Positions 16,702-25,184 of a stretch of DNA of 47,202 bases are shown here, in pieces (position 1 is the stretch's first letter; every line of letters starts with the position of its first letter). Source of the DNA: Candidatus Methanoperedens nitratireducens (GTDB taxonomy: Archaea > Halobacteriota > Methanosarcinia > Methanosarcinales > Methanoperedenaceae); the NCBI RefSeq assembly GCF_000685155.1, contig NZ_JMIY01000001.1:39749-86950 (forward strand), written 5' to 3'. A program made the translations under genes and the position numbers. The notes below the pieces were generated by a model, which was not told where the DNA came from, ran no database searches, and saw only the letters and a program-made list of their open reading frames with translations.

Positions 16702-16854
16702 ATGGATATACTATGGACTATAGTCGTGATTCTCCTGATCCTCTGGCTATTGGGAATAGTCGGCGCGGTCGGGGGCAGTTTAATCCATATACTGCTGGTC
16801 CTGGCTATTATTGTCATATTGGTCAGACTCATCCAGGGACGAGCTCCAGCATAA
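16702..16854 (+). CDS. lmo0937-family two-helix membrane mini-protein
   Basis: A 50-residue protein starts at ATG 16702 with GGGAGG 7 bases upstream. It consists of two hydrophobic helices, ILWTIVVILLILWLLGIVG and IHILLVLAIIVILVRLIQG, joined by a Gly-rich turn. That pattern matches the short 'lmo0937 family membrane protein' group, which is common in bacteria and often stress-linked. A longer out-of-frame reading of the same DNA is not coding-like. A strong hairpin terminator follows. Function is unknown. Confidence 0.75.
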   Translation: MDILWTIVVILLILWLLGIVGAVGGSLIHILLVLAIIVILVRLIQGRAPA

Positions 16855-16866
16855 TCCGTATAGGTT

Positions 16867-16906
16867 TGAGAGGGATTTTATTTCCCTCTCACCTCAATGT
16901 TTTTTT
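16867..16906 (+). terminator. Hairpin terminator after the mini membrane protein
   Basis: TGAGAGGG (16867-16874) pairs with CCCTCTCA (16884-16891), and a run of seven T residues follows at 16900-16906. It lies 12 bases past the stop codon of the 50-residue gene. Confidence 0.65.
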
Positions 16907-17077
16907 GAATCGCTGTTAGTATCTTGATTTATCCTTTTCTGGAATAAGAATAGAAAAGTTATATCTTTTTGCCCAACTAACCTGTATATGGGAATTAATT
17001 TATATGTTCTTTAAGTTTTCAAGATAGAACGTGGGTCACAAATAATAAGGCTTGTAATATAATATGGGGGTAGTGGT

Positions 17078-18004
17078 ATGGGTAATCCATTCGTAAGTGT
17101 CTTATTGGCTACATACAACAGGAAAGAATGGCTTAGAGAATGTCTTGAGTCTATATATAACCAGAGTTATCCAAAAGAGAGGTATGAGATAATAGTGGTC
17201 AATGATGGCTCAACTGATGGCACAGAAGAGGTTCTGAGAGAATATGAGAAAAAAGCACAGTATATGTTTAGATGGTACACTCAGATGAACAGGGGTAAAG
17301 CAGCAGCAATGAACCTGGGGATCAAAAATACCAGAGGAGAGATCATCTGCTTTACAGATGATGATTGCATAGCAGATAAGAACTGGATTAAAAACTTATT
17401 AAAAGAATTCGATGATGAAAAAGTTGGCGGTGTTGGTGGGCGAATTCTTGCCTATATGCCCAAAAAACTCGTGGAGAGGTATGGAGTATCTTTTGACCAG
17501 GAGGGAAGTGTCTCTTTAGCGACAGGAAACGCAGCGTATAGAGCGCATATTGTTAGAGCTGTCGATGGGTTCGATACGCGATTGATCGGGCTTGAGGATA
17601 TAGATTTCGGGGTAAGAGTAAGAGGCAGAGGCTATAAGCTAAAATACGCCCCGGAAGCTGTGATATATCACAGAAATTATGACTCACTGGATAAACTGAT
17701 CAGGAGAAAGTATTTAGAGGGAAAACAACTCTATAATTTGAGTACAAAATACGTACATTACTTTAATGTTAAAAAAATAATACTGAAACTCTCGCTCGGC
17801 GCAATAAAAAGAATGGTACTTTTTGCCAATTCATCAATTATTATAAAGAATAAAAATAAAGAAGGGTATTTTTTGATAGAGATCTTTGAAGCTATTGTCT
17901 GTGTATCTGTAGTACTGGGTCTAATAGGAGGGATAATCCGCAGGAATACTTACGGTTACAGGGGAGATAGAATTTATGACAGGTTCGATTTTGAATTCGA
18001 TTAG
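17078..18004 (+). CDS. Family 2 glycosyltransferase
   Basis: The 308-residue enzyme has the GT-A fold. VSVLLATYNRKEWLRECLESI is at the N-terminus (split here at about residue 20), followed by IVVNDGSTDGT (nucleotide binding), the DxD-type FTDDDCIADKNW and GVGGRI. GLEDIDFGVRVRGRGY is the acceptor-side ED motif. A hydrophobic segment at about 265-285 may tether it to the membrane. It probably adds sugars to surface polysaccharide or glycoprotein precursors. The start is ATG at 17078 after a G-rich stretch. It stands alone, and its stop codon overlaps the convergent archaemetzincin stop by 4 bases (TTAG). Confidence 0.88.
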   Translation: MGNPFVSVLLATYNRKEWLRECLESIYNQSYPKERYEIIVVNDGSTDGTEEVLREYEKKAQYMFRWYTQMNRGKAAAMNLGIKNTRGEIICFTDDDCIADKNWIKNLLKEFDDEKVGGVGGRILAYMPKKLVERYGVSFDQEGSVSLATGNAAYRAHIVRAVDGFDTRLIGLEDIDFGVRVRGRGYKLKYAPEAVIYHRNYDSLDKLIRRKYLEGKQLYNLSTKYVHYFNVKKIILKLSLGAIKRMVLFANSSIIIKNKNKEGYFLIEIFEAIVCVSVVLGLIGGIIRRNTYGYRGDRIYDRFDFEFD

Positions 18005-18522
18005 TTTTTTCCAATTTTTACTGAGCAATTCCTGCACAGATCGATACCTTTTATATCAGTATCCTCGATATTGTTGGAGAAATGCATAACACACGTTATC
18101 TCAGGGCAGTGACCCAGGCCAAAAGTGTGGCCAAGCTCATGAACCGCCTCCTTTAATGTGCGTTCCCTGAATAAGGATTTATTTCTGTTTCTCCCATAAT
18201 ACTCAGGCCGCAGGCGAGTGAGGGATATAATCGCAGCATTGCCAATAGCAACTCCAAAAACAAAATTCACACCATGTACATATAAATCAACATCAGCCAC
18301 TCCAAGGAGTTTTTCTGCATCAAGCGGCATTCTCACGGCTATCTCTTCAACAATGCCTGCTGCATAGTACTGTTCTCGATTCGCATTATACTGACCCTCA
18401 GGGACCCCGATAGACAGGGCAGTTCTGCATGGATGACCATAGATCCCTTCTAATCTGGTGCAGATATAATGTAACAGTTCTTCCCCGACTTCGCCTATCG
18501 GCTGTAAATAGATATACCCCAT
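18001..18522 (-). CDS. amzA: Archaemetzincin, putative zinc metalloprotease
   Basis: The 173-residue protein carries the metzincin-type active site HELGHTFGLGHC at residues 128-139 (three zinc-binding His and the catalytic Glu). It also has the archaemetzincin-specific second zinc site Cys139, Cys144, Cys163 and Cys166, and the Met-turn CVMHF. This is diagnostic for the archaemetzincin family, a compact protease whose physiological substrate is unknown. No signal peptide is seen, so it is probably intracellular. The start is ATG at 18522. The gene converges on the upstream glycosyltransferase with a 4-base overlap of stop codons. Confidence 0.93.
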   Translation of the reverse strand: MGYIYLQPIGEVGEELLHYICTRLEGIYGHPCRTALSIGVPEGQYNANREQYYAAGIVEEIAVRMPLDAEKLLGVADVDLYVHGVNFVFGVAIGNAAIISLTRLRPEYYGRNRNKSLFRERTLKEAVHELGHTFGLGHCPEITCVMHFSNNIEDTDIKGIDLCRNCSVKIGKN

Positions 18523-18615
18523 CTCTTATCATCTAAATTATTGTCTTAGAAAAGCTTAAACAATACGGGTCTTTATCGATAGTTTCTTTTAATCCAAGCA
18601 CTAATAGATACCCTC

Positions 18616-19953
18616 ATGGCAGTCCACCCAATTGAGTACCGCTATGGTCATAAGGAGATGAAGGACGTATGGAGTGAGAAAAGACGTCTTCAAAAACTCC
18701 TGTCTGTTGAGGTTGCTCTGGCAAAAGCTCTGGCTCTTGCAGGTTATATCCCGGAAGGAATGGATGAGAGAATAGCCCCTGGTGCCGATAAAGTAACACT
18801 TGACAGGGTCAAAGAGATAGAGGACGAGATCCACCATGATGTAATGGCTGTGGTTCTTGCGCTTGCTGAGCAATCAGGAGACGCTGGTAAATGGGTTCAT
18901 TTCGGCGCTACTTCCAATGATATTCTGGATACTGCCACTGCTCTCCAGATAAAAGACGCGATTTTGATCTTAAGAAAAGATGTAGTTGAATTACGTTCAG
19001 TTCTTCTGGATATGGCCTTATCCCATAAAAATACCGTATGCGCAGGCAGAACTCACGGCCAGATCGGTATCCCGACCACTTACGGTTTGCGCTTTGCAAT
19101 ATGGGCATCAGAGGTCGACAGGCATATCGAAAGGCTTGATCAGTTGATGCCGCGTGCGACTGTCGGTAAAATGAGCGGGGCAGTAGGTACACAGGCAGCT
19201 TTCGGGAAAAAAGGCATTGAGATACAGAAAAGAACAATGGAGATCCTCGGAATAGAATCGGCAGATGTTTCTAACCAGATAATCCAGAGGGACAGGCATG
19301 CTGAGTTCGTGATGTGGATGGCGAATACGGTCACCACACTTGATAAAATATGTATTGAGATCCGAACTCTTGCAAGAAGTGAAATTGCAGAAGTTGAGGA
19401 GAGTTTTGGAAAAAAACAGGTAGGCTCGTCCACAATGCCGCATAAGCGCAACCCTATAAAATCAGAGCAGGTATGCGGACTTGCCAGGATCATAAGGGCA
19501 ATGCTGGAGCCTGCGCTTTTGAATAATACACTCTGGGATGAGCGCGACCTGACAAATTCATCCTGCGAGCGTGTGGTGTTTCCTGAATCCTGCGTACTTA
19601 CGGATCATGTGATACGCCTTACAACAGGGATTATCCGCAACCTGCGCCTCTACCCTGATAATATCAGGAAGAACCTGAACATGCTCAATGGCATGAACAT
19701 GGGTGAGGCTATAATGATAGAGCTCAGTAAAAAAGGCGTGGGAAGGCAGGAAGCCCATGAAATTGTAAGACAATGTGCCATGTCGGCGCGGGAGAGCAGG
19801 GGCCATATGAAGGATGCCCTGCTCATGAACAGGACAGTTTCGGAATACATGAGTGAAAGTGAGATCATAAATCTGATGAACCCGGATAATTATATAGGCA
19901 CAGCAGTAGAACAGGTTGAATCTCTTGTAACTAAACTAAAAAACAAGAATTAA
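18616..19953 (+). CDS. purB: Adenylosuccinate lyase
   Basis: The 445-residue enzyme catalyses two steps of purine synthesis: cleavage of SAICAR, and of adenylosuccinate to AMP, each releasing fumarate. Landmarks are IHHDVMAVVLALAEQ, HFGATSNDILDTATALQ, the GRTHGQIGIPTTYGLR block with the catalytic-region His, and the flexible loop signature GSSTMPHKRNPIKSEQ. Length is typical. The start is ATG at 18616. A GNAT acetyltransferase follows after 15 bases on the same strand and is probably cotranscribed. No other purine genes are nearby. Confidence 0.95.
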   Translation: MAVHPIEYRYGHKEMKDVWSEKRRLQKLLSVEVALAKALALAGYIPEGMDERIAPGADKVTLDRVKEIEDEIHHDVMAVVLALAEQSGDAGKWVHFGATSNDILDTATALQIKDAILILRKDVVELRSVLLDMALSHKNTVCAGRTHGQIGIPTTYGLRFAIWASEVDRHIERLDQLMPRATVGKMSGAVGTQAAFGKKGIEIQKRTMEILGIESADVSNQIIQRDRHAEFVMWMANTVTTLDKICIEIRTLARSEIAEVEESFGKKQVGSSTMPHKRNPIKSEQVCGLARIIRAMLEPALLNNTLWDERDLTNSSCERVVFPESCVLTDHVIRLTTGIIRNLRLYPDNIRKNLNMLNGMNMGEAIMIELSKKGVGRQEAHEIVRQCAMSARESRGHMKDALLMNRTVSEYMSESEIINLMNPDNYIGTAVEQVESLVTKLKNKN

Positions 19954-19968
19954 AAAGAGGATAGATAT

Positions 19969-20421
19969 TTGTTAAAAAAAGCTACCATTAAAGACGTAGA
20001 GAAGATATGGAAACTTGTTAATAGTTATGCTGATAAACGCCTGATGCTTCCCAGATCTTTGAGTGAATTATATGAGAACCTGCGGGATTTTTATGTGATC
20101 ATAGAGGATGACAGGATGCTGGGCTGCGGAGCGCTCCATATCACATGGGAAGATTACGGTGAGGTCCTGTCCTTAGCTGTCGAACCTTCAAGGGTAAGGC
20201 AGGGGATAGGTTCAAAAATACTAAAGGCATGCGAGAAAGAGGCCAGGGCTCTTGGACTGAGCAGGCTTATCACGCTCACATACGTGCCTGAATTCTTTGA
20301 AAAGCATGGTTTTGTCAGGGTAGAGAACACTACCCTGCCCCATAAGATATGGAGTATGTGTATTAAATGCCCCAAGTTCCCGAACTGCGATGAGATCCCG
20401 CTTATGAAGAAAATTGACTGA
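19969..20421 (+). CDS. GNAT acetyltransferase, short ArgA-like N-acetylglutamate synthase
   Basis: The 150-residue protein starts at TTG 19969 with AGAGG 8 bases upstream. It has the GNAT acetyl-CoA loop VEPSRVRQGIGSKIL. The surrounding blocks LVNSYADKRLMLPRSLSELYENLRDF (split at MLPRS), GCGALHITWEDYGEVLSL, LTYVPEFFEKHGFV, LPHKIWSMC and KCPKFPNCDEIPL closely match the short stand-alone N-acetylglutamate synthases that start arginine synthesis in some bacteria and archaea. Function is inferred from that match. It follows purB in the same transcript. Cysteines near the C-terminus (IKCPKFPNCDE) are conserved in the group. Confidence 0.82.
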   Translation: MLKKATIKDVEKIWKLVNSYADKRLMLPRSLSELYENLRDFYVIIEDDRMLGCGALHITWEDYGEVLSLAVEPSRVRQGIGSKILKACEKEARALGLSRLITLTYVPEFFEKHGFVRVENTTLPHKIWSMCIKCPKFPNCDEIPLMKKID

Positions 20422-20442
20422 AGTATGCTAAAGGATATGTGG

Positions 20443-21570
20443 TTATAGCTCCTTATACACCCCTGTTAACTGGTTAACCATGTTATTCCAGTCATACCTC
20501 TGTGCAGCATATATCGCAGATATGGACATCTTTTTGCGGAGTACATCATCCATGATCAGTGTGTAGATCGCGCCGCATAACTCTCTGGCATCAGGGTTAA
20601 CTATAAAACCAGTATCCCTGCTGATAAGTAAAGATGCGGCATTTTTCTGGCTTTTGACAGTAACCACAGGCACCCCGCATGCAAACGCTTCGATCACCAC
20701 CATTCCGAACCCTTCGCGGCTGGATGGAAGCACAAATACTTTTGATGACTTTATGTGCGCAATTACTTCGTCATAATCCATAAACCCGGAGAACCTGATA
20801 TTATCCAGCAGTCCGCGTTCGCCTGCAAATCCGGTAAGCCTCTCTCTCTCAGGCCCATCGCCTATGATATGGCATTTTATATCGGGAAGCTTATCTCTTA
20901 GATAATCAACAGCTTCAATCAGTATATCTACATTCTTCTCCCTGATAAGCCTCCCGACAAAGAGTATATCGCACTCATCAGCAGATGGAGTAATACTGGC
21001 TATCCTTCCAGGATCAATACCATTAGATATAATATAGATGTTCTTACCCCTCACCCCGAGCGGTCCCAGATCCTCTCTGGTCATAACCGATACTGCGATA
21101 GAACTGGATGTCAACTTTGAGACCAGATGTTCAACAAGCTTACCAAAAAAGCCGCGCCATCCCATGTATTCATACCAGTAGTTGCCCCATACCTCATGCC
21201 AGGTGATCACCATCGGGGTTCTCATAAGAATTGATGCAAGTTTAGCACTGAAGCATGAAAAATACGGGAACGCGCTGACATCTATCACATTAAATCGCTC
21301 ACTGAGTAGATGCGGAAGCAGTTTTACTGAGAAGATCACTGCCTCAGAGGTTGATCTCCTGCCATTCACATATAATTCCATAGGCCTGCATACGCCGTGT
21401 AGAACCATGCCCTCACTCACAACAATATCAGCGCCGTCCCACCATTTTATTCCAAAGATATGTACCTCGTTCCCCTGCCCTGCCAGTCTTTTACCAAGCT
21501 CGTATATTCGCTTCTCTGCCCCTCCCTTTACCCATGGGTAAACAGCATCATATACAAAAGCGATCTTCAT
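20443..21570 (-). CDS. Family 4 glycosyltransferase
   Basis: The 375-residue enzyme has the GT-B fold. The N-terminal domain contains FVYDAVYPWVKGGAEKRIYE (acceptor side). The C-terminal domain has ILFVGRLIREKNVDILIEAV and the nucleotide-sugar motif SSREGFGMVVIEAFACGVPVV, written here in part, with the E-x7-E pattern of GT4 retaining enzymes. It likely builds cell-surface glycans or glycolipids. It is third in an operon with a polyprenol-phosphate glycosyltransferase (4-bp overlap) and aspA. The start is ATG at 21570. Confidence 0.9.
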   Translation of the reverse strand: MKIAFVYDAVYPWVKGGAEKRIYELGKRLAGQGNEVHIFGIKWWDGADIVVSEGMVLHGVCRPMELYVNGRRSTSEAVIFSVKLLPHLLSERFNVIDVSAFPYFSCFSAKLASILMRTPMVITWHEVWGNYWYEYMGWRGFFGKLVEHLVSKLTSSSIAVSVMTREDLGPLGVRGKNIYIISNGIDPGRIASITPSADECDILFVGRLIREKNVDILIEAVDYLRDKLPDIKCHIIGDGPERERLTGFAGERGLLDNIRFSGFMDYDEVIAHIKSSKVFVLPSSREGFGMVVIEAFACGVPVVTVKSQKNAASLLISRDTGFIVNPDARELCGAIYTLIMDDVLRKKMSISAIYAAQRYDWNNMVNQLTGVYKEL

Positions 21571-22754
21571 TTATTATCCTTTTTATCTAATATAAATATG
21601 CTAATTATAAGTGCAAACAGGATGATCTGGATGCCCACTGCCACAAGCACCATGGATATCACCGCATTCCCTAGCTCGGAGAGAGAGCCGTATCCTGAAG
21701 ATATCCATTTGAAAATAACGCCTGAACCCCAGACCATGCCCATTACGAATAATAAGATTCCAGCTATCAGCCAGGCCTCAAGAGAGTGGTAATCCAGCAA
21801 TCTTGCGGTCGTCCCTGTTCTCTCTATTTTGTTATGCAGTATCCCGTATATCTTCATGTAGCTGCCTGTGGTGATCATCTGTGTTCCTATTATAGCCATC
21901 ATGCTGCCCAGGATGAATGAGTGGAACCTGGTTGTTTCCAAATTACCCCGCATTGCCAGGCTGAATGTCATGAAAGCACCAAGCAGGAATAATAAAAAAC
22001 CCGGAATATAGAAAAAAGGCGTTGGGTTGTATAGCATCATGAACCGCAGATGCCGCCATCCATCTCCCCATGAATGAAGCTTTGAGGGCGTCTGTCTAGG
22101 GTAGTAGTTGATCGGTACTTCTGCAATTCTGAGCTTTTTCCTTGCTGCTTCTATTATCATCTCACTTGCAAATTCCATACCCTCGCTCTTAAGATCAAGC
22201 TTATCATAAGCTTCCCTTGTGATCGCCCTCATGCCACAGTGGGCATCGCTTATATCGGTCTTAAAAAGCAGGTTAAGTGTTCCCGTTAATATGGGATTTC
22301 CAATGTATCTGTGAAGCCATGGCATTGAATTTTTCTCAATATTTCCTCTCATCCTGCTCCCGATTACAAAATCCGCATCCCCGGCAAGCAGTGGTTTTAA
22401 GAACTTTTGCATTTCATTGAGATCATAGGTATCATCGGCATCTGCTAATAGAAAATATTTACCTCTGGCACACTGAAGGCCCTCTAAATAGGCATTCCCA
22501 TATCCTTTTTTTTGCGGGATTATTACCCTTGCACCCATATTTTTAGCGATCTCTCTTGAGTTGTCATCGGAATTGTCTGCTACTATTATCTCCCCATCCA
22601 GACCTTCCTGTTCTAAGGCTGACCAGGCTTTACTGATACAGCTCCCAATTGTTTTTTCCTCGTTCATACAGGGAATTATAACAGATACAAGAGGCGAGCT
22701 CATGGTATCTAACATACCCTGAGATCTAAAAACTTTTTCTGCTGAGTAGTTCAC
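21567..22754 (-). CDS. Membrane-bound family 2 glycosyltransferase, polyprenyl-phosphate type
   Basis: The 395-residue protein has a GT-A domain in its first 240 residues, with VIIPCMNEEKTIGSCI, IIVADNSDDNSREIA, LADADDTYD and GSRMRGN. This resembles dolichyl-phosphate mannosyl- or glucosyltransferases. Four transmembrane helices follow (about 245-395). It probably transfers a sugar to a polyprenyl phosphate on the cytoplasmic face. The annotated start is GTG at 22754, overlapping the aspA stop as GTGA; internal ATG codons at 22715 or 22703 would remove a poorly conserved 13-17 residue leader and are possible. It overlaps the GT4 gene by 4 bp. Confidence 0.87.
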   Translation of the reverse strand: MNYSAEKVFRSQGMLDTMSSPLVSVIIPCMNEEKTIGSCISKAWSALEQEGLDGEIIVADNSDDNSREIAKNMGARVIIPQKKGYGNAYLEGLQCARGKYFLLADADDTYDLNEMQKFLKPLLAGDADFVIGSRMRGNIEKNSMPWLHRYIGNPILTGTLNLLFKTDISDAHCGMRAITREAYDKLDLKSEGMEFASEMIIEAARKKLRIAEVPINYYPRQTPSKLHSWGDGWRHLRFMMLYNPTPFFYIPGFLLFLLGAFMTFSLAMRGNLETTRFHSFILGSMMAIIGTQMITTGSYMKIYGILHNKIERTGTTARLLDYHSLEAWLIAGILLFVMGMVWGSGVIFKWISSGYGSLSELGNAVISMVLVAVGIQIILFALIISIFILDKKDNK

Positions 22755-24184
22755 ACAGCCCTTTTCCTGTACTCCCTGATCTCATCAATTATTTTCTTAT
22801 CAATAACTGCCGGTTCTGTCATTCTTAGAGTATCGAGTATCTGGTCTAGATAACTCTCAGGGATAATGTCCCTCTCAAGTATTACCTGTCTTATGGGTTT
22901 ATTCTCCAGAAGCGCAATTTTAACAAGCTCAGCCACATTCTCATAACCTATGTATGGATTGAGCACTGTTGCAAGGCTCTGGCTGTTCTCAAGAAGCTCA
23001 GCGCATCTTTCCACATCAACTATTATACCTGTCACACATCTCTCACGCAGCATCCTGACAGCGCTCGTTAGAAGCTCAATGCTCCACAATAGATCAAAAG
23101 CGATGAGCGGAGTCATTACATTAAGCTCAAGCTGTCCTGCCTCTGCTGCAAGAGCTACTGCATGATCGTTGCCTATAACCTGGAAGCAGACCATGTTTAC
23201 AGCTTCAGGAATAGAAGGGTTGATCTTACCCGGCATTATGGAAGAACCTGGCTCTACCTCAGGCAGGATTATCTCAGCGATCCCGGCCTTCGGTCCTGAA
23301 TTTAGAAGGCGCAGGTCGTTTGAGATCTTATTAAGTTCAATAGCCAGTATTCTGAGGGAATTAGACATCTCCACAAACCCGGCCATACTCCATGAGAGCA
23401 TTATGCTGTCGCCAGGACTGAATTCAAAGCCGGTGAGTCTCTTCAATTCTGAGATTACCGTCTTTTTGTAATCAGGATGTGTATTAATACCTGTTCCAAT
23501 GGCCGTTCCTCCAATGCCAAGTTCAAGCATACTTTTTTCTGCATCCCTCAATCTAATGATGCATTTAAGCATGGAGGATGAATATCCACCAAACACCTGA
23601 TCGTATCGTATCGGTACTGCATCTTCAAGATGCGTTCTCCCCACCTTGATTATACCATAGTATTCATCTGCTTTTGCCTGAAAAGCAAGTACCATTTCAT
23701 CAAGTTCATTAATAAGACCCGGAAGGGTCAAAAGCACGCTCAATCTTGTTGCAGATGGAATGACATCATTGGAGGATTGCGCCATATTAACGTGGTTATT
23801 GGGGTGTACGATATGGTAATCCCCCGGCTTTCCTCCCAATTTTTTAATTGCGATATTTGCAATGACCTCGTTCGTGTTCATATTAAAAGGCGTGCCTGCG
23901 CCTGCCTGGAACACATCGAGTATGAACTGGTCTCTATATCTACCCTTGATAACTTCATCAGCAGCCTGTACTATTGCATTTCCTGTCCTCTCATCAAGCA
24001 TACCGAGTTTCATATTAGCCAGAGCTGCTGCCTTTTTGATGATCGCTATTGATGTTATGAACTCAGGCTTTGCCCCGAGCCCGCTTATCTGGAAATTATT
24101 AAAAGCGCGTGTTGTGAACGCACCATAGAGTACGTCATCAGGGACTTCTATTTCACCAAGACTGTCTTTTTCAATTCTGCTCAT
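22751..24184 (-). CDS. aspA: Aspartate ammonia-lyase
   Basis: The 477-residue enzyme of the class II fumarase/aspartase superfamily probably deaminates aspartate to fumarate. It has the GSSIMPGKINPSIPEAVNMV signature; PEAVNMVCFQVIGND is aspartase-like rather than fumarase-like. Other landmarks are VHPNNHVNMAQSSNDVIPSA, VGRTHLEDAVPI and TAIGTGIN. A fumarase activity cannot be wholly excluded from sequence alone. It is the first gene of an operon with two glycosyltransferases, each joined by 4-bp overlaps, which is an unusual grouping. The start is ATG at 24184. Confidence 0.88.
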   Translation of the reverse strand: MSRIEKDSLGEIEVPDDVLYGAFTTRAFNNFQISGLGAKPEFITSIAIIKKAAALANMKLGMLDERTGNAIVQAADEVIKGRYRDQFILDVFQAGAGTPFNMNTNEVIANIAIKKLGGKPGDYHIVHPNNHVNMAQSSNDVIPSATRLSVLLTLPGLINELDEMVLAFQAKADEYYGIIKVGRTHLEDAVPIRYDQVFGGYSSSMLKCIIRLRDAEKSMLELGIGGTAIGTGINTHPDYKKTVISELKRLTGFEFSPGDSIMLSWSMAGFVEMSNSLRILAIELNKISNDLRLLNSGPKAGIAEIILPEVEPGSSIMPGKINPSIPEAVNMVCFQVIGNDHAVALAAEAGQLELNVMTPLIAFDLLWSIELLTSAVRMLRERCVTGIIVDVERCAELLENSQSLATVLNPYIGYENVAELVKIALLENKPIRQVILERDIIPESYLDQILDTLRMTEPAVIDKKIIDEIREYRKRAV

Positions 24185-24270
24185 CTGTATACCACTTATT
24201 GTCTATGTATTAATTGAGTAGTATATTAAGATTTATCGTGTTTACTCAGGTTTTTTAGTTTTCAAGTAGA

Positions 24271-24312
24271 ACCGACATAACTATTTATGTATTCAATTAC
24301 TATCTTTTGAAT
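24271..24312 (+). promoter_or_regulatory. Promoter module, copy 1 of a 42-bp duplicated element
   Basis: This element matches 25389-25430 at 40 of 42 positions. It contains the inverted repeat ACATAA-CTAT-TTATGT (24275-24290), which doubles as a TATA-like region. It ends 10 bases before the ATG of the 59-residue gene at 24323. The shared element suggests common regulation with the PP2C gene. Confidence 0.65.
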
Positions 24313-24322
24313 ACAGATCCTT

Positions 24323-24502
24323 ATGGGAACTACAATTACCACCCGCGTACCAAAAGAAATTGCAGCGCTTCGAAAAGAGCTTCTCACCTGTGAGGAATAC
24401 CAGGATTCGCTGGAAGAGCTTGTAAAGGCAGGCTTCAGGATGAGCGATGAAGTATATCTGGCTGCGGTGAGGATGGGGCGAAGAAGAGATTGGGGCTGGT
24501 AA
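24323..24502 (+). CDS. Orphan small VapB-like (ribbon-helix-helix?) protein
   Basis: A 59-residue protein begins MGTTITTRVPKEIAAL, which looks like the N-terminal strand of a ribbon-helix-helix or VapB-type antitoxin. Two predicted helices follow (LLTCEEYQDSLEELVKAG and SDEVYLAAVRMG), then a basic tail RRRDWGW. No VapC toxin gene is next to it; the convergent neighbour is a MazF toxin with its own antitoxin. It sits 10 bases behind a duplicated promoter element. It may be a solitary regulator or antitoxin remnant. Confidence 0.6.
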   Translation: MGTTITTRVPKEIAALRKELLTCEEYQDSLEELVKAGFRMSDEVYLAAVRMGRRRDWGW

Positions 24503-24508
24503 AAAATC

Positions 24509-24859
24509 TTATCTAATAATCCCCAATTGAAAACACAAAGCATCGATTATTTTTTCTTGTAAATCCAAATCTTCGATTTTGCCAACATCTCTAATCATAC
24601 GCCTTTTATCAAGGGTTCTTATTTGATAGCAGAGCACAATAGATTCCTGTTCAAGTCCTCCAGTATTAGCAGGTACTAAAACCTCATTGGGATAAATTCT
24701 TCTTTCTGGTTTTCTTGAGGTTACAGGAAGAATATTCACTACCGGTAAAATCTGATTTATTTCTTCCTCACTTATTACTAGAACAGGTCGAGTCTTTCCC
24801 TGCTCAGAACCCACTACAGGATCGAGATTGGCTAGAAATATATGCCATTTATACTGCAT
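24509..24859 (-). CDS. MazF/PemK-family toxin, predicted endoribonuclease
   Basis: The 116-residue protein matches MazF: KWHIFLANLDPVVGSEQGKTRPVLVIS at the N-terminus (longer than shown by one motif), ILPVTSRKP, VLVPANTGGLEQESIVLCYQIRTLDKRRM. The family cleaves RNA and inhibits growth until neutralised by its antitoxin. It overlaps the preceding gene by 11 bp (antitoxin stop read inside ATGCAGTATAA), typical for a coupled toxin-antitoxin pair. The start is ATG at 24859. Archaeal MazF pairs are often accessory, and its position beside a flavoprotein remnant fits an acquired segment. Confidence 0.88.
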   Translation of the reverse strand: MQYKWHIFLANLDPVVGSEQGKTRPVLVISEEEINQILPVVNILPVTSRKPERRIYPNEVLVPANTGGLEQESIVLCYQIRTLDKRRMIRDVGKIEDLDLQEKIIDALCFQLGIIR

Positions 24860-25100
24860 CTTTTTCTAACCCTTCTAAATCAACTGATCTGAAATCTTCA
24901 GATAGTTCTTTCAGATCTTTAAGGAACAGATCATCCTTTGCAGCTTTTTTTAGTTCTCGGATCTTCTCTTTGAAATCATCCTGCCTTTTTTTAATAATTA
25001 AAATCACCTCAATTGTTTCATTCTCAGGAACTTCAGGAGGAACTTTTATTTTTATCTCATGGTCTTTGGGTATTCTAACAACTTGTTTGATTGCTTCCAA
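24849..25100 (-). CDS. Putative antitoxin partner of MazF
   Basis: An 83-residue protein with a beta-type N-terminus (VVRIPKDHEIKIKVPPEV, VILIIKKR) that could be a MazE/AbrB-like or ribbon DNA-binding region. A charged helical C-terminus (FKEKIRELKKAAKDDLFLKDL) suits toxin binding. The start is TTG at 25100 with GGAGGAA 8 bases upstream. Identity as an antitoxin rests mainly on its 11-bp overlap with mazF; sequence similarity to any specific antitoxin family is weak by eye. Confidence 0.7.
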   Translation of the reverse strand: MEAIKQVVRIPKDHEIKIKVPPEVPENETIEVILIIKKRQDDFKEKIRELKKAAKDDLFLKDLKELSEDFRSVDLEGLEKDAV

Positions 25101-25184
25101 AAAATTATTCCTCCGCTAATTTGCTTTTGCATAACTTCGGTATATGATATCGTTTTCTTAAATATTGGTACACACTCCATATAC

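Noticed and set aside
16677-16919. 80-residue + strand reading frame starting upstream of 16702
   Set aside because: Its translation is not protein-like and the overlapping 50-residue frame has a proper ribosome site, two helices and a family match.
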